DNA from: Natrinema halophilum
Lineage (GTDB): Archaea; Halobacteriota; Halobacteria; Halobacteriales; Natrialbaceae
Reading direction: 5' to 3'
Length of the DNA stretch: 64,000 nt
Assembly (NCBI RefSeq): GCF_013402815.2
Contig: NZ_CP084880.1
Coordinates: 124,001 to 188,000, forward strand
Part shown: positions 44,857-54,950 of the stretch, piece by piece
Position numbering within the stretch: the stretch's first letter is position 1
Layout of the letters: every line of letters starts with the position of its first letter
Position numbers and translations under genes: made by a program
Notes under the pieces: generated by a model
The model's input: only the letters and a program-made list of their open reading frames with translations
Told to the model about the DNA's origin: nothing
Database searches by the model: none

Positions 44857-45363
44857 ATGCCCACTTCTCTATCGTCTCGCTCGTCAGTCGCCGATTTGGA
44901 CAGGCGAACGTTCGCTTGTTTGATGGGCAGTATCGTCGCGCTCGGCCTGGCTTTACAGTCGTTCTTATTGATGAAAACGACAGCGTGGACGATCGAACTG
45001 GAACGAATTGCGGCTTTGTTGCCAGTTGTGGTTGGTACCCTCGCATACGCGCGAAACCGACCAGATGCGGCGACCTGGGAAATTGGTGTTGTCGCGGTAT
45101 GGGGGTATCTCGCCCAGTGGTTTGTGGATTTCGTCTGGTTCATTATCGGGCCTGCGTTTGCGGGAGAGGTTTCGGTCTCAGCCATACTGCTGTCCGGCGC
45201 TGCTGAGCTCCGCACGGCGGAACTGTTGCGCTATCTCGGAATGATCGCCGTCTTTGCTGCATTGTACGCCACAGCGGCGTCTCGTCGCGAAAAACCAGTC
45301 GTTAGCGCGATTACGTTACTCGCCGTTCCAGTCGTGGTGATAGTCATCTATTCGATAATATAG
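44857..45363 (+). CDS. Membrane protein (about 168 aa)
   Basis: ATG 44857 preferred over GTG 44827. Five hydrophobic stretches: FACLMGSIVALGLALQSFLL, IAALLPVVVGTLAYA, WGYLAQWFVDFVWFIIGPAF, LGMIAVFAALYATAA and ITLLAVPVVVIVIYSII. No known family recognised. Possibly linked to the divergent Gly/Met-rich protein. Confidence 0.65.
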   Translation: MPTSLSSRSSVADLDRRTFACLMGSIVALGLALQSFLLMKTTAWTIELERIAALLPVVVGTLAYARNRPDAATWEIGVVAVWGYLAQWFVDFVWFIIGPAFAGEVSVSAILLSGAAELRTAELLRYLGMIAVFAALYATAASRREKPVVSAITLLAVPVVVIVIYSII

Positions 45364-45410
45364 CTCCGCTCAACATCTTGGGACGCCCAGACACGATCTA
45401 GTTAGGCCAG

Positions 45411-45443
45411 TTCGAGAAGCAAGCAGGTTGTAGAGTTACTTTG
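45411..45443 (+). repeat. Dispersed 33-base repeat, copy 2
   Basis: Matches 15070-15102 at 28 of 33 positions. It follows the membrane protein gene by about 50 bases and precedes a decayed membrane gene. Confidence 0.5.
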
Positions 45444-45489
45444 GCTATGTCGCTCGTGAACCGCCTCGAGGCTTGACTTCGAGGCACTC

Positions 45490-46050
45490 GGCCTCCTCCG
45501 CCTGTAGACGTGGACGGGGATCGAAATGGCTTCGACCTGCTCAACAAAGCCGGGTTCACGATCCTCGGCATCATCTTCTTCGGACTCGTGATTCGGTCGA
45601 TTGACGACATCTCCAACGGGAGAACTGTACTTCGCGCCGTCGGCAGTGTGATTCTGTTGTTCCTGCCCGGCGTGTAGTACTATGCGGCCTGGCGGCTCCC
45701 GCACGTCGAGAAGGCATCGTTTCCATTGTGGTCGATCACCTCGTGGTTGGATTGATCGCCGCCCTCGTACCGTCAACGCGCCGTACAATCGACATTTCGC
45801 TTGTTGCCCCTTCGGTGCTCTGTTTGCAGACGGAATCATCCGCATCGTCGACCCCGACATCAGCATTTCGCCATCCGTTGGCGGCAGGACGCTCATACTC
45901 ATCGGTAGTGTGATTGCTGGGCTCGGTGCGACCGGGCAGAACCCCTCAATCGGCGTATTTGGGAACGTTCATACCGTGATTGCCGGTGTCGTTCTCGTGA
46001 TTTTTAATCTCGGATCCGTTTCCCGTCCTGAGATCATCTCCCGTCTCTAG
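45490..46050 (+). pseudogene. Decayed multi-pass membrane protein
   Basis: A frame without start reads DGDRNGFDLLNKAGF and TILGIIFFGLVIRSIDDISN, RAVGSVILLFLPGV, a stop and YYAAWRLPHVEKASFPLW. Later parts switch frame (LFADGIIRIVDPDISISPSV, then IGSVIAGLGATGQNPSIGVF and SVSRPEIISRL). Several frameshifts and stops; family not recognised. Confidence 0.6.
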
Positions 46051-46183
46051 TGGAGCGACCGGGAAATCTCCACGGCACCATGTATCATGGTAACAACCGG
46101 TTATCCGACCGTTCAGCAGTAGCACAAAAGCCCGTTTTAGCTTCCACAAGACACCTTACCCGAACGCACGTCGATCACGATCG

Positions 46184-46864
46184 ATGCGGCGCAGAAAATT
46201 CCTGAGCGCTGGCACGGCCGCCCTCGGTGCGGTTCTCGCCGGTTGCACGGGCATGTTACAGAGCGAACCGTCGAACGAAGACGACGAACCTCACTCTGAC
46301 CCAGACGGGTCAGACCCGAACCAGAACGATCCTGGTGGCGATGAGACAGATCCAGGGTTTGAGGCGCCGACGACCGTGCAGAACGGCTCGTTCGAGAACG
46401 ACCTCGACGGCTGGATGATCGGGAAAGATCTCCCCGTGAAGCCGGGTGACTCGTCCGGCAAGATCGACCACGGTGTAAAAACCGTTACGAGGAACGCCTC
46501 AGACGGGAATGCATCGACCCAGTTCTATTTAGACGGGAGCGCCGACGACGGAACGATCTGGGTCGCCCAGACGGTCGATCTCTCGGATGCCAACTCTGTG
46601 CTCTTCGACGTGCATAGCGAGCAGAAGTCGTTCAACATCCTCACGGAGGTCGCGTTCTACGCCGGGCCGAAAGCCTCGGATGAACTCGTCGAAACGGACT
46701 TCGACCGGAGCAACGACGTCGAGAATCACTCCGGCTGGAAGACGTTTCGCTACGACGTAAGCGACGTCGACGGAGCCGCGACCGTTGCGATCGGAATGAA
46801 TATTATCTGGGAGACGGGCGTGAAACGCATGTACGACAACGTCAGGCTCGAGACGTCTGAGTGA
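46184..46864 (+). CDS. Tat-exported lipoprotein with a jelly-roll-like domain
   Basis: 226 residues. MRRRKFLSAGTAALGAVLAG, then C, is a twin-arginine signal with lipobox (Cys 21). An acidic linker (SDPDGSDPNQNDPGGDETDP) separates it from a beta-rich domain: TVQNGSFENDLDGWMIG resembles the start of carbohydrate-binding jelly-roll domains, and VAQTVDLSDANSVLFDVHSE and VAIGMNIIWETGVKRMYDNV fit the later strands. Ligand unknown. Confidence 0.72.
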   Translation: MRRRKFLSAGTAALGAVLAGCTGMLQSEPSNEDDEPHSDPDGSDPNQNDPGGDETDPGFEAPTTVQNGSFENDLDGWMIGKDLPVKPGDSSGKIDHGVKTVTRNASDGNASTQFYLDGSADDGTIWVAQTVDLSDANSVLFDVHSEQKSFNILTEVAFYAGPKASDELVETDFDRSNDVENHSGWKTFRYDVSDVDGAATVAIGMNIIWETGVKRMYDNVRLETSE

Positions 46865-47681
46865 CCCGCACGAAACTGGGCCAACCAACATCAGCGGATG
46901 TTGGCGGCCATTCGTTCGGTTGTGACTCGAGTCTCGGTCCCGAATTGCGGCTCTTTTCCCCGATCGCTATTATACGCCGAAGCCCATTGCACTCATAGCG
47001 GCACTCCGTGGGCTAATCTGCTGGGCGTGTTCGCTTCAGAAGTCGCGAGCAATTCTTCGCACTTTTAGCGACGGACGCACGCATCACATAATCTGGCAGT
47101 ACGTACATCGGCTGGCTGCCAGCGTACCAGACCCACTGACGTCCACGAGAGTTACACTCTCGTGTGGCCCATCAAAACGCGAAGCGTTCTGAGGACGGCT
47201 TTGCCGTCGCGGCCCAGTATTGATGTTATTCCTGACAATATCGATGGGGATTGGAATTGTGCATGTATTACAATTTCCTCGACTAGAGGGTGATTCTCGA
47301 TATCGCAGTCATCGGTCGGTGGGGACGAATCCAGTTGCTGTTTTCGTTTACCGATTGGCCGCGGAATCGACCCCATCTGGGCCGTATCTCTCGTCGGTGG
47401 AGACGGCCGTCTGACTTCCCACTCTCGAAGAGGACTGACCGGGTCAGTTCGGTTACAACGACCAAGACCTGATTGAGAAGGGATTCATTCCAGCAAAATG
47501 CGTGTCGGCCGCTTCCAAAACTCGTGGAAGAGCTGTCGATCGACTGTCAGCAGGTGTTTTGTGTGGTCTGTGCATTACTACAACATCTAGTACCTATACT
47601 AATCAATACCATTATAAATATCGGCGGAAATGCGAAACTAGACGGTGACGACAGTCCATCAACGTCATACGAGGTGACATC
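46865..47681. other. Gap holding a repeat element, no convincing gene
   Basis: Apart from the three-hairpin repeat (47128-47212) nothing is assigned. Frames such as 47152-47376 overlap on both strands without family resemblance. It lies just beyond the right end of the TnpB-element RNA region and may contain older element debris. Confidence 0.45.
47128..47212 (+). repeat. Three-hairpin repeat element, copy 2
   Basis: cacgagag..ctctcgtg, aacgc-GAA-gcgtt and ggc-TTT-gcc follow one another as in copy 1 (15321-15405), with loops of the last two stems exchanged and paired changes such as the ggcgaagcc/ggctttgcc stem ends. Flanking sequence differs, so the similarity is confined to the element. 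Confidence 0.6.
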
Positions 47682-47749
47682 CCCCCGTCGTAAACGGAGC
47701 GGGATCGAAGATCCCTCAGGCAGTCGGGCAGAGCCCGACGACGACGGGG
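47682..47749 (-). ncRNA. omegaRNA-like structured region at the tnpB 3' side
   Basis: An outer stem (ccccgtcgt at 47683-47691 with acgacgggg at 47741-47749) encloses two hairpins, gggatc-gaa-gatccc (47701-47715) and gtcggg-cagag-cccgac (47723-47739). It lies 33-100 bases beyond the tnpB stop, where the guide RNA of TnpB elements overlaps the element's right end. Sequence to the left of 47682 would be the guide. Assignment is by position and fold; no expression is shown. Confidence 0.5.
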
Positions 47750-47781
47750 CTTCCCGTACCGCAGGTGGGATATTTGCTGGT

Positions 47782-49029
47782 TTACGACACGGCTTGTTCT
47801 CTCGTGTGAAACATCCCGCTCTCGCGGTCGAACAAGTGTACCGACGGCTGTGCCACACAGCCGTTACTCCTATCCTCACCGTGAGGACTCGGAGTTATCT
47901 TCTGTCGCATATTCTCTGCCCCGTTGCAATCCGCGTTTCCGACTAACCCGCACGACGAGCAGACGTACAACCCACGATGTTTGCGGTTGGACTTCGTGTC
48001 GTCACCACACTTCGAGCAGGTCTTTGAGGTGTCCCACTCGTTCTCCTTCGACACCTCAACACCACGTTTTTCGCCTTTGTATTCGAGGTACTGGTAGATG
48101 CGGTCGAACGCCCACGTATGGAGTTTCTTGTTTCCCGTCTTCCCCCAGTCCGACTCTCGCACGTCTTCGGGCCAACTCACTGCGAGCGTTCCAACATCGC
48201 GTTCGATGCACTCTGTGATGATGGTGTCTGCAAGCGTGGTAGAAGTGTGTCTCACGGTCTGTGAGTTTGCGACGCGCCCACATTGACTTCTCAGACGGGC
48301 CGTTCTCACCTTCCGTGTCGTACTCGGCACGTTTGAAGTAGTGTTTGTCCTGCTTGAGTGAGTTGCCGGGATACAGGACGTACTCGTCAGGGAACGCGAC
48401 CGTGGCGATATTCGTGATACCGAGGTCAATACCAGCCACTTCGTCGCCTGCTGAGTCGTTCGTTTCGAGACTGACTTTGCAGACAAAGTGTAGTTCCCAC
48501 TCGTCGCCGTTCCAGACCGCGCGAACGTTCTGTACTTTATTGACTTCTGTAAGGTCTACGTCGGGACGAGTCTGGTACTCACAGAGGATGAAGTCCGAGA
48601 AGTGTTCTTTGAGGTTCTTCCCCTTCCTGAGTCTGACTCGATTGTTCCGGGGTCGTGTTTGAACCCGTCTGCTTTGAACGTGATCGTGGAACGTGGTCGT
48701 TCGTCGCCGTGTTTGCGGTAGCCGGGTGGATTCGCCTTGTCGTCTTTGTGTCGCAGGTCGAACCATGACTGGAAAGCGTCAGAAAGTTCTTCGATGACTT
48801 TTTGACTGGATTGTGCATTCAAGTCTTTCCAGCACGCTTGGTTCTTCATATACGATTTGAGCGGACCTTCGTCTGGGATTTCACCAGTTGCGTCCCATAC
48901 GCGGTCGGCTGTCCAGCGTGCGACGTTCCAGATTTTCGAGGCGGAATCTCCGAGCGAGTCAAGGCCATCGCAGACCTGCCGGTGGTTCTGAATGGAACCA
49001 ACGTAGGTACGAGTGGCCTGAATCGCCAT
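47782..49029 (-). pseudogene. tnpB: TnpB (IS1341-type), full length but two frameshifts
   Basis: About 415 codons. N-terminal part: ATRTYVGSIQNHRQVCDGLD to SWFDLRHKDDKANPPGYRKH. A frameshift near 48650 leads to NNRVRLRKGKNLKEHFSDF and the first RuvC motif GDEVAGIDLGITNIATV (catalytic Asp). A second near 48235 leads to LADTIITECIERDVGTLAVS, the zinc finger CSKCGDD..CSSCG and the final NADCNGAENM. All catalytic segments are readable; only frame is lost. No TnpA neighbour. Left flank (47682-47749) holds a structured RNA-like region. Confidence 0.85.
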
Positions 49030-49083
49030 ACATAGCCTATGTAGGTAGAGTTACTTAGTGCTACGGATTAGCGTTGAATATCC

Positions 49084-49157
49084 ACCATGCCATCGACGGT
49101 GGGTTGTGTGGGACGTGTCGGATTCACTCCTGCCGTAAACGGCGGGATTCTCTCCTT
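49084..49157 (+). repeat. Probable TnpB-element end fragment
   Basis: ccatgccatcgacggtggg at 49084-49102 is nearly the same as ccataccatagacggtggg at 53871-53889. Further on, cctgccgtaaacggcggg (49131-49148) is a GC hairpin like the outer stem end cgtcgtaaacgg at the 47.7 kb element. No coding remnant is attached. Confidence 0.4.
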
Positions 49158-49417
49158 GAGGAAAGATAGACCCGCACTGGCGCGATCTCATGCGGGACCT
49201 GTCCTGATCGATGTCGTCACCCGGAGACGAGAGGCGATCTATTCACGGTGTGTTGGACTACCAGCGACGGACACACTGCGAACCGCCTCGAGGGCAAGTC
49301 GTTCGAGAATCTCCGATTCGCCTGATCACGGAAATCGAAAATTTCCGGACGATCCCAAGGCACTCGTTCTGCTCCGCCTGTAGAGACCCGACGAGGCGGC
49401 AGGAAGGATCGACTGGT

Positions 49418-51925
49418 TTAGTCGTCCCCGGGAACGGAGGGTTCGGGTGGAGTGTCGGGATCGTTCGGCAGGGAGGGGCCGTAGTGAGCCCACACGGAGA
49501 GCATGCTCGGGAGGACGAATACGGCAACGATGAAGGATGCGGTCATCGCGAGCACGACTAGCGTCCCGAAATTCCGAAGTTGCGGGTGAGGGTGTAAGAG
49601 GAGCGCACTGAACGCACCGGCAGAGGTGAGCGTACTTCCGAGCAATGCGCCACCCGTGCCGGTCGTGGCCTCGACCAGCGCTGCCTGGACAGAGCGCCCA
49701 CGGTCACGTTCCCTGGCGAAGCGGTCGCTAATGTGGATGTTGTAGTCGATACCGATACCGATGACCAGACTCAAAAGGAGGGCCGTCAGTACCGTCAGCG
49801 GGACGGCGAACAGCCACATGCCACCGATGACCAGCGCCGATACGAGCACGATCGGCACGGCCGTTACGGCCCCGAGGGAGGCGCTGCCGATGAGCAGCCT
49901 GTAGACTACCGTCAACAGAACGCCGACCGCTACAAGCGCCACGATCAGCGTCTGAAGGATGCTGTCAGCAGTCTGGGACAGTTTAGCTTCTCTGAGCGTG
50001 CCGGACCCGACCGCCACTGCCGACATGCCATCAACCCCGTCGGCCGCGGTGGCGATTGTTCGCATACCGTCGGCCCGGTCAGCAATTGTGATGTCGGATT
50101 CGACCGGGACGACCACGCGTACCGAGTGGTACTCGCCATCATCGCGGTCGATAACCCGGCTAGTCCGGTCCGGCGCGGCGGTGTACAGCGCGTCGTACAC
50201 CGCCTCGACGTTCTGGTCTGGAACACCGTCACCGTCAGTATCGGCAGCCGCCAGCGTTTCGGCGAACGCTTCGTCTTCAGCGGCAACCTCCGCCATCACG
50301 GTCAGCGGTGACGTCACCGGGACAGTGCCACCTTGTCGGTAGACGACTGCGGAATCGGCAGCAGAATCGTGAGCGGTTTGAACGCTTTCGAGAGCCGCCG
50401 AGGAGGTCACATCCCCTTCTATGAGTACGCTCGACCGGCTCCGGGCGTCTTCGTCGGCGGCCCGGTAATGGTCGTTCACGTAGGTTCGTTGTTTCGACTC
50501 CTCGGAGACCTCCCAGGCGAGCGGCCCAGGGAGATTCTGTTTCCACTCTGCGACGTCGCTGTCGCCATGCTGGACCGACTGCCGGTCGAGGTCCGTCCAG
50601 GCGACCGCACCAGCCGATCCGACCACGAGCGCGAAGACGATTACGACGGGCGCGCCGCGCTTGGCGAGCGACGCGCCACTCGACAGCAGCGGCTTGATCC
50701 GTCCGGTCTTTCCGAGTGGTTGGTTCTGCCGGTCGAGGCCGAACCTCTCGAGGAACCGATCGATCGTGACCTTCAGCGCGGGTACCAGGGTCAGCGAAAT
50801 CACGAACGTCGAGAGGACCCCGAGCGAGATTGCGTACGCGAGTTGTCTGATGGACGTGACGTCGTTGGTGACGTTGGACATGAACCCGACCATCGCAGTC
50901 AGGGTCACCAGTCCGAGCGCGGTCGTAACCGAGGAAAGCCCGCGAACCATCGGTTCTCGGATCGCCCCGTCGCCGCGTTGTTCGCGGTAGCGCATGAACA
51001 CGTGGAGACCGTAATCGACGCTCAGACCGACGATGAGTACTGGGCCGACGATCAGCGATATACCGGCTGGAATGCGTAGCCACCCGAGGATACCGAACAT
51101 CCACACTACCGAAAGGATGACACCGGTAAAGCCGACGAGGACATCAACGAGATCGCGATAGGAGAACGCGAGGACGAGGAGTATCATCAAGAGTGCAGCA
51201 GGGACGATGAGCATCATCGTGTTCTGGAGGTACTCGTCCGTCCTCGCGTCGCTCGCATGCTCGCCTGTAGTAAAGTACTCGGGGCCGTCTCGCTTGGAGG
51301 CGATTTCGTAGAGGGCGGTGGTCGCCGCAGACCGAGTGTCGTCGTCAGCCAACGGGAAGACCATCCGGTGGCTTTCGGCTGTCGCCGTCCCGGGCTCGTA
51401 ATCTTCTGGTAACAGCGCCATTGCGGACGAACCTTCGATGAGCGTCTGCCTGACGTGGCGCTCGACTTCCGGCTCGCTTGCGGCCTCGAGCGCCGCAATC
51501 TGCTCGTCGATCCTCGCGTCCGGATCTCCTGCTACTCGCTTGGCAATGAGGTTAGCGACGCCAAGAACTTCCCGGTCACCGAGAGCGGCCGCGACTGATT
51601 CGTTCTCTCGGGCCGTCCGCTGGAAGCGCAACGAGTCTAGCAACGCCCTTTTCGAGAGAGCGGTGTCCTCTGTGCGGACGTAGACGGCAACCTGGCTGGT
51701 GTCAGCACCCGTCGATCCGTTTTCGTCCCCGTAGCTGTCCTGTACGTACTCCATTTTCTGGGCAACACGGGTGTCGCCCCCGGTGTCGCTGGCGTCGCTT
51801 CCGTCGCCAACCTGGAGCTGAGTCGTCCCCGCACCGATACCAGCTGTAAGAACCAACAGAAGAGCGAGCACTATTAGATTGTGTTCGGTAATGAACCTGT
51901 AGATTCTCCGGAGCGCGTCGTTCAT
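49418..51925 (-). CDS. RND/MMPL-family exporter (835 aa)
   Basis: Twelve predicted membrane segments in two repeats, each with a large external domain after segment 1. Signatures: LLMILLVLAFSYRDLVDVLV, VGLSVDYGLHVFMRYREQRG in repeat 1 and LSLVIGIGIDYNIHISDRFA in repeat 2, the GxxxDY segments of the MMPL/HAE3 group. A strongly acidic external loop (VEWKQNLPG-like, DTDGDGVPDQNVEAVYDALY) is typical of haloarchaea. It probably exports hydrophobic or lipid substrates by ion antiport. Downstream 3' neighbour is gene-free. Confidence 0.92.
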   Translation of the reverse strand: MNDALRRIYRFITEHNLIVLALLLVLTAGIGAGTTQLQVGDGSDASDTGGDTRVAQKMEYVQDSYGDENGSTGADTSQVAVYVRTEDTALSKRALLDSLRFQRTARENESVAAALGDREVLGVANLIAKRVAGDPDARIDEQIAALEAASEPEVERHVRQTLIEGSSAMALLPEDYEPGTATAESHRMVFPLADDDTRSAATTALYEIASKRDGPEYFTTGEHASDARTDEYLQNTMMLIVPAALLMILLVLAFSYRDLVDVLVGFTGVILSVVWMFGILGWLRIPAGISLIVGPVLIVGLSVDYGLHVFMRYREQRGDGAIREPMVRGLSSVTTALGLVTLTAMVGFMSNVTNDVTSIRQLAYAISLGVLSTFVISLTLVPALKVTIDRFLERFGLDRQNQPLGKTGRIKPLLSSGASLAKRGAPVVIVFALVVGSAGAVAWTDLDRQSVQHGDSDVAEWKQNLPGPLAWEVSEESKQRTYVNDHYRAADEDARSRSSVLIEGDVTSSAALESVQTAHDSAADSAVVYRQGGTVPVTSPLTVMAEVAAEDEAFAETLAAADTDGDGVPDQNVEAVYDALYTAAPDRTSRVIDRDDGEYHSVRVVVPVESDITIADRADGMRTIATAADGVDGMSAVAVGSGTLREAKLSQTADSILQTLIVALVAVGVLLTVVYRLLIGSASLGAVTAVPIVLVSALVIGGMWLFAVPLTVLTALLLSLVIGIGIDYNIHISDRFARERDRGRSVQAALVEATTGTGGALLGSTLTSAGAFSALLLHPHPQLRNFGTLVVLAMTASFIVAVFVLPSMLSVWAHYGPSLPNDPDTPPEPSVPGDD

Positions 51926-52461
51926 CGATCGGCCCTCCTGTGACCTTTCGTTCGGCGACAGTCAATTCTGGTTCGATACGCACGATCAGTCGCTGTGGTT
52001 GGAGTCATTGAAGCGGATCACTCAAACGGAGGGTCATTCGAGACCCACATAAGTATTATAGAATATTTGATATATTACCAGAACCGTTTCAAAATCGAGA
52101 TTGAGCGATACAACATCCGATAGAGTGAATTTGCGAGCCATCGAACCGCGGCAGCCAATATCTACCCATCTCCCTCAAAGCGCATTTTGAAAATACGTTG
52201 TTACTTCCGGCACGCAGCAGCCGTTCTGCGTCGGGCGCGGTTGGAACGAGTAACCAAGAAAGTGGGGCCATCGGTCAGCGAACGACGCCACGTTACGCAA
52301 TCGGTCGTGAGATCCTCATCGGGAGACGGAGGACCATTTTCGGTGAACGAATCACGACATCTCCGAAAATCGGATGGTGCGAACGGCCGACTACATCGGA
52401 GAAGGCGTCAGATCGAACTGCTCGAGCGAGCCCTTCGGCCACGGTCGGGATTGTCGAGTTA
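51926..52461. other. Gap without a gene
   Basis: Only short frames, mostly antisense to one another. AT-rich 52040-52100 (ttgatatattacc) is the likely promoter region of the exporter's upstream side. Confidence 0.5.
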
Positions 52462-53718
52462 CTACCGCTTGACGGTGAAATCGACGCCGTAACTCGTGTA
52501 AGCATTGTTCCCATATCCCTCGCGGTTCCACGGGTATTCGTCGGGATCAACTTCCTTCTTTTCGGTTCCCGGGTCAGAAGTGCGAGATGGCTGTGACCGA
52601 CCGTGTTCGTCAGTGGCTCGCGAGACGAGATAGTGATCGCCGGCCGGCAAATCGAGTACACATCGGAACAGCCGCCACACACCTGGCCCCTCGTCGGGCG
52701 AAACGAACCGCGCCTCGTGCCAAGTGTCACCATCGTCGGCGGACAGGTGGACCGATTCGACTCGGTCGTCACCAGCCCACGCTACGCCAATGATCTCGAT
52801 ATTCCCATCCGGCCCCGGTTCGACCGACGAGTTATCGGTCGGGTAACCGATGAGCGACATCACGTTTTGATCGTACAGGTAGGGACTGGCCACCGCATCG
52901 CCAGTGAATTGCTCCCAGGTGTCAAATTCCGCCAGGTCGTCGTGCTCGGTCGCCTCGCGATCCGGATCGAACTTCATCCGATAGAAATCCTGCTGCCAGT
53001 GGGTGTACTGCTCCCACTTCTCACCGGCCAGCATACGGTCCATCACGCGAAGTTCCTCTACCCATTTGACGCTGTTGACGCCATACCAGCCAGGGACGAT
53101 AATCCGGACCGGAAAGCCGTGATCTGGCGGAAGCGGTTCGTCGTTCATCTCGTACGCCAACAAACAGTCGTTCTGCACTTTCGACATTGGTAGCGAGCGT
53201 GCGAAAACGTCGGCATCATCGTTGGGGGCGTCACCCCCAATAGCGGCCAGCCACGACCCTTCGTCGGTCTCGGCGCCATGGTCTTCCAGGATGGCTGAAA
53301 GTGGTGTTCCGGTCCAGCGTGCCGTACCCGCGCTGTTGTACTCCCACTGAAGATACCGTTCGGGTTCGTCGTTGACTGACGAAAAGTACGTTCGACCGTT
53401 GCCTGCACACACCATGGTGTGGGTAGTCGTGGTAGTAGGGTAGTCTTCGCGGAGTTCGTCCATCGATAGTTCGGTGGGTTCGTCGACGGCACCGGTAAGC
53501 GATATAGACCATTCGTCTGCATCGATGTCAGGTACGGGATGATGATTGAGGACATAAAACTCCTCGATGGGTGTCTCGACAGTAGTATACGTCGATCGAT
53601 CTTTCGGTCCCGCACCTACTGACTCGCCATCTGAAGGAACGATGTCAAGTTCTGGATACTGCTCGTGAATCCGATCCTGAAACTTATTTTCTACGCCTGT
53701 ATCGGTGTTATCAGGCAT
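52462..53718 (-). CDS. Sulfite oxidase-type molybdopterin protein
   Basis: 418 residues, soluble, no export signal. The molybdenum domain has the Cys of HTMVCAGNGR (about 104), WTGTPLSAILEDHGA, YEMNDEPLPPDHGFPVRIIV, and the conserved VPGWYGVNSVKWV. A C-terminal Mo-co dimerisation domain follows (IIGVAWAGDDRVESVHLSAD, then VSRATDEHGRSQP). No haem domain, as in SorA/YedY-like and plant sulfite oxidases. It oxidises sulfite to sulfate in the family's best-known members. Relevant to a possible sulfonate pathway at 56-64 kb. Confidence 0.92.
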   Translation of the reverse strand: MPDNTDTGVENKFQDRIHEQYPELDIVPSDGESVGAGPKDRSTYTTVETPIEEFYVLNHHPVPDIDADEWSISLTGAVDEPTELSMDELREDYPTTTTTHTMVCAGNGRTYFSSVNDEPERYLQWEYNSAGTARWTGTPLSAILEDHGAETDEGSWLAAIGGDAPNDDADVFARSLPMSKVQNDCLLAYEMNDEPLPPDHGFPVRIIVPGWYGVNSVKWVEELRVMDRMLAGEKWEQYTHWQQDFYRMKFDPDREATEHDDLAEFDTWEQFTGDAVASPYLYDQNVMSLIGYPTDNSSVEPGPDGNIEIIGVAWAGDDRVESVHLSADDGDTWHEARFVSPDEGPGVWRLFRCVLDLPAGDHYLVSRATDEHGRSQPSRTSDPGTEKKEVDPDEYPWNREGYGNNAYTSYGVDFTVKR

Positions 53719-53870
53719 ACACTAGTGTTCTGACGAGATGATAGAAAAGCTTCCCGTTCGTCGACGCCACAAACGGTAGTCGTGGATCAGTGCTGGCACG
53801 GATCAGTCAGTATCCGGGTGTTATCTCTCCTACTCTTTCTTGCAAGAGGCACTGGTCGACAGAGACATCT

Positions 53871-53890
53871 CCATACCATAGACGGTGGGG
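53871..53890 (-). repeat. TnpB-element 3'-end motif
   Basis: ccataccatagacggtgggg is nearly repeated at 49084-49102. It lies about 650 bases beyond the stop of the TnpB fragment at 54544-54867, on the side where the element should end. Confidence 0.4.
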
Positions 53891-54543
53891 TTCCTAACGC
53901 ATGGAGTTCTCTCATTCGTCGCTGGCAGAGGGACCCGACTCTCGAAACGCCGTGAGCGTCACCCGGTTCCGAAACTCCGACCTCGAAGTCGCATCGTCTA
54001 TTCTGAAGATGAGGCAGGGTTGGTCGACGCTCGTCGGTGTGCAGTCTTCCCAGTGGTTTCGGACCGGACCCCAGTTCTTTTGCGGTTACCGTGCCAGTGA
54101 TAGCGCACAGGTAGTGTACATCCTGCACCCGGACACCACGATTTTCTCCATGAAATATAGTATAATATATTAACAGGTGTGACTTGCACACGCGAACCGA
54201 AGTGGTTTTAGCAACCATGTGGAACATTCGCACGGCCGGTGCACTGCCGGTCGGCAGGGAATGCAGGACCTTCAACGGTCTACGTACCCCCCATCCTGCC
54301 AGGTCCCTCGTTCAGCCCCCTCATCCACTGATTCCTTACAGAATGATCAACATCCGAGTTGTGGACTACGGACCGCCAGTCTGGCGACCCGGTCGGAAGG
54401 ATGTCTGTAAACAGGGGGAAAGGTTCCCATTCGTCACGATCCTCGAACCCATCAGACAGATCAGCACTTATCCGCCCAAAATGGCTGATTGAACGGCAAT
54501 ATTCGATCCAGGCTGGATGGTTTTCCCACCGCAGATCGCCATC

Positions 54544-54867
54544 TTATACATGGAATCTGACGACTGCGTTCCAGGCCCTGTCAACTGTACACTCCTACGA
54601 GGAACACTCCTGTTCACGGACCCACAGCGGCTTCTCAGTCGAAATGCCACACGTCGCACACTCCTCGGTCGTGCCAGCCGGATTGATGGCCACGAAGTGC
54701 ATCCCGTCACGTTCGCACTTGTACACGAACATCTGGAGGAACGTTCCCCATGCCCCACCGTTCCGGTTCCGAGGGTTTCCGTTGAGTTCGATCAAGCCTT
54801 TCGCGTCAAAATCGTCGACTGCGACGTGGTCGTACTCCCGCGTGTAGTAGTTCGAGAGTTTGTACAA
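54544..54867 (-). pseudogene. tnpB: TnpB (IS1341-type) C-terminal fragment
   Basis: YDHVAVDDFDAKGLIELNGN, GAWGTFLQMFVYKCERDGMH and AINPAGTTEECATCGISTEK are the second RuvC segment and the zinc finger of TnpB; after a TAG, ECTVDRAWNAVVRF gives the last RuvC Asp. The catalytic Glu of the usual V(V/I)VEDxD reads VDDFD here. N-terminal half missing. Confidence 0.8.
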
Positions 54868-54950
54868 GAAGTCGCGATGGTTTCGCCTCGAATTGGTGTT
54901 TCACTCGTCAACGCGACGGCGTGTTTCTCGTAGTTGGTGCAAAATTTCGT

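Noticed and set aside
50277-51104. Reverse frame of 275 codons in another phase of the exporter
   Set aside because: Arg-rich out-of-frame translation of the RND gene.
53787-54275. Reverse frame of 162 codons beside the 54.5 kb TnpB fragment
   Set aside because: Apart from a vague similarity to a TnpB tail, it has no consistent motif; treated as element debris.
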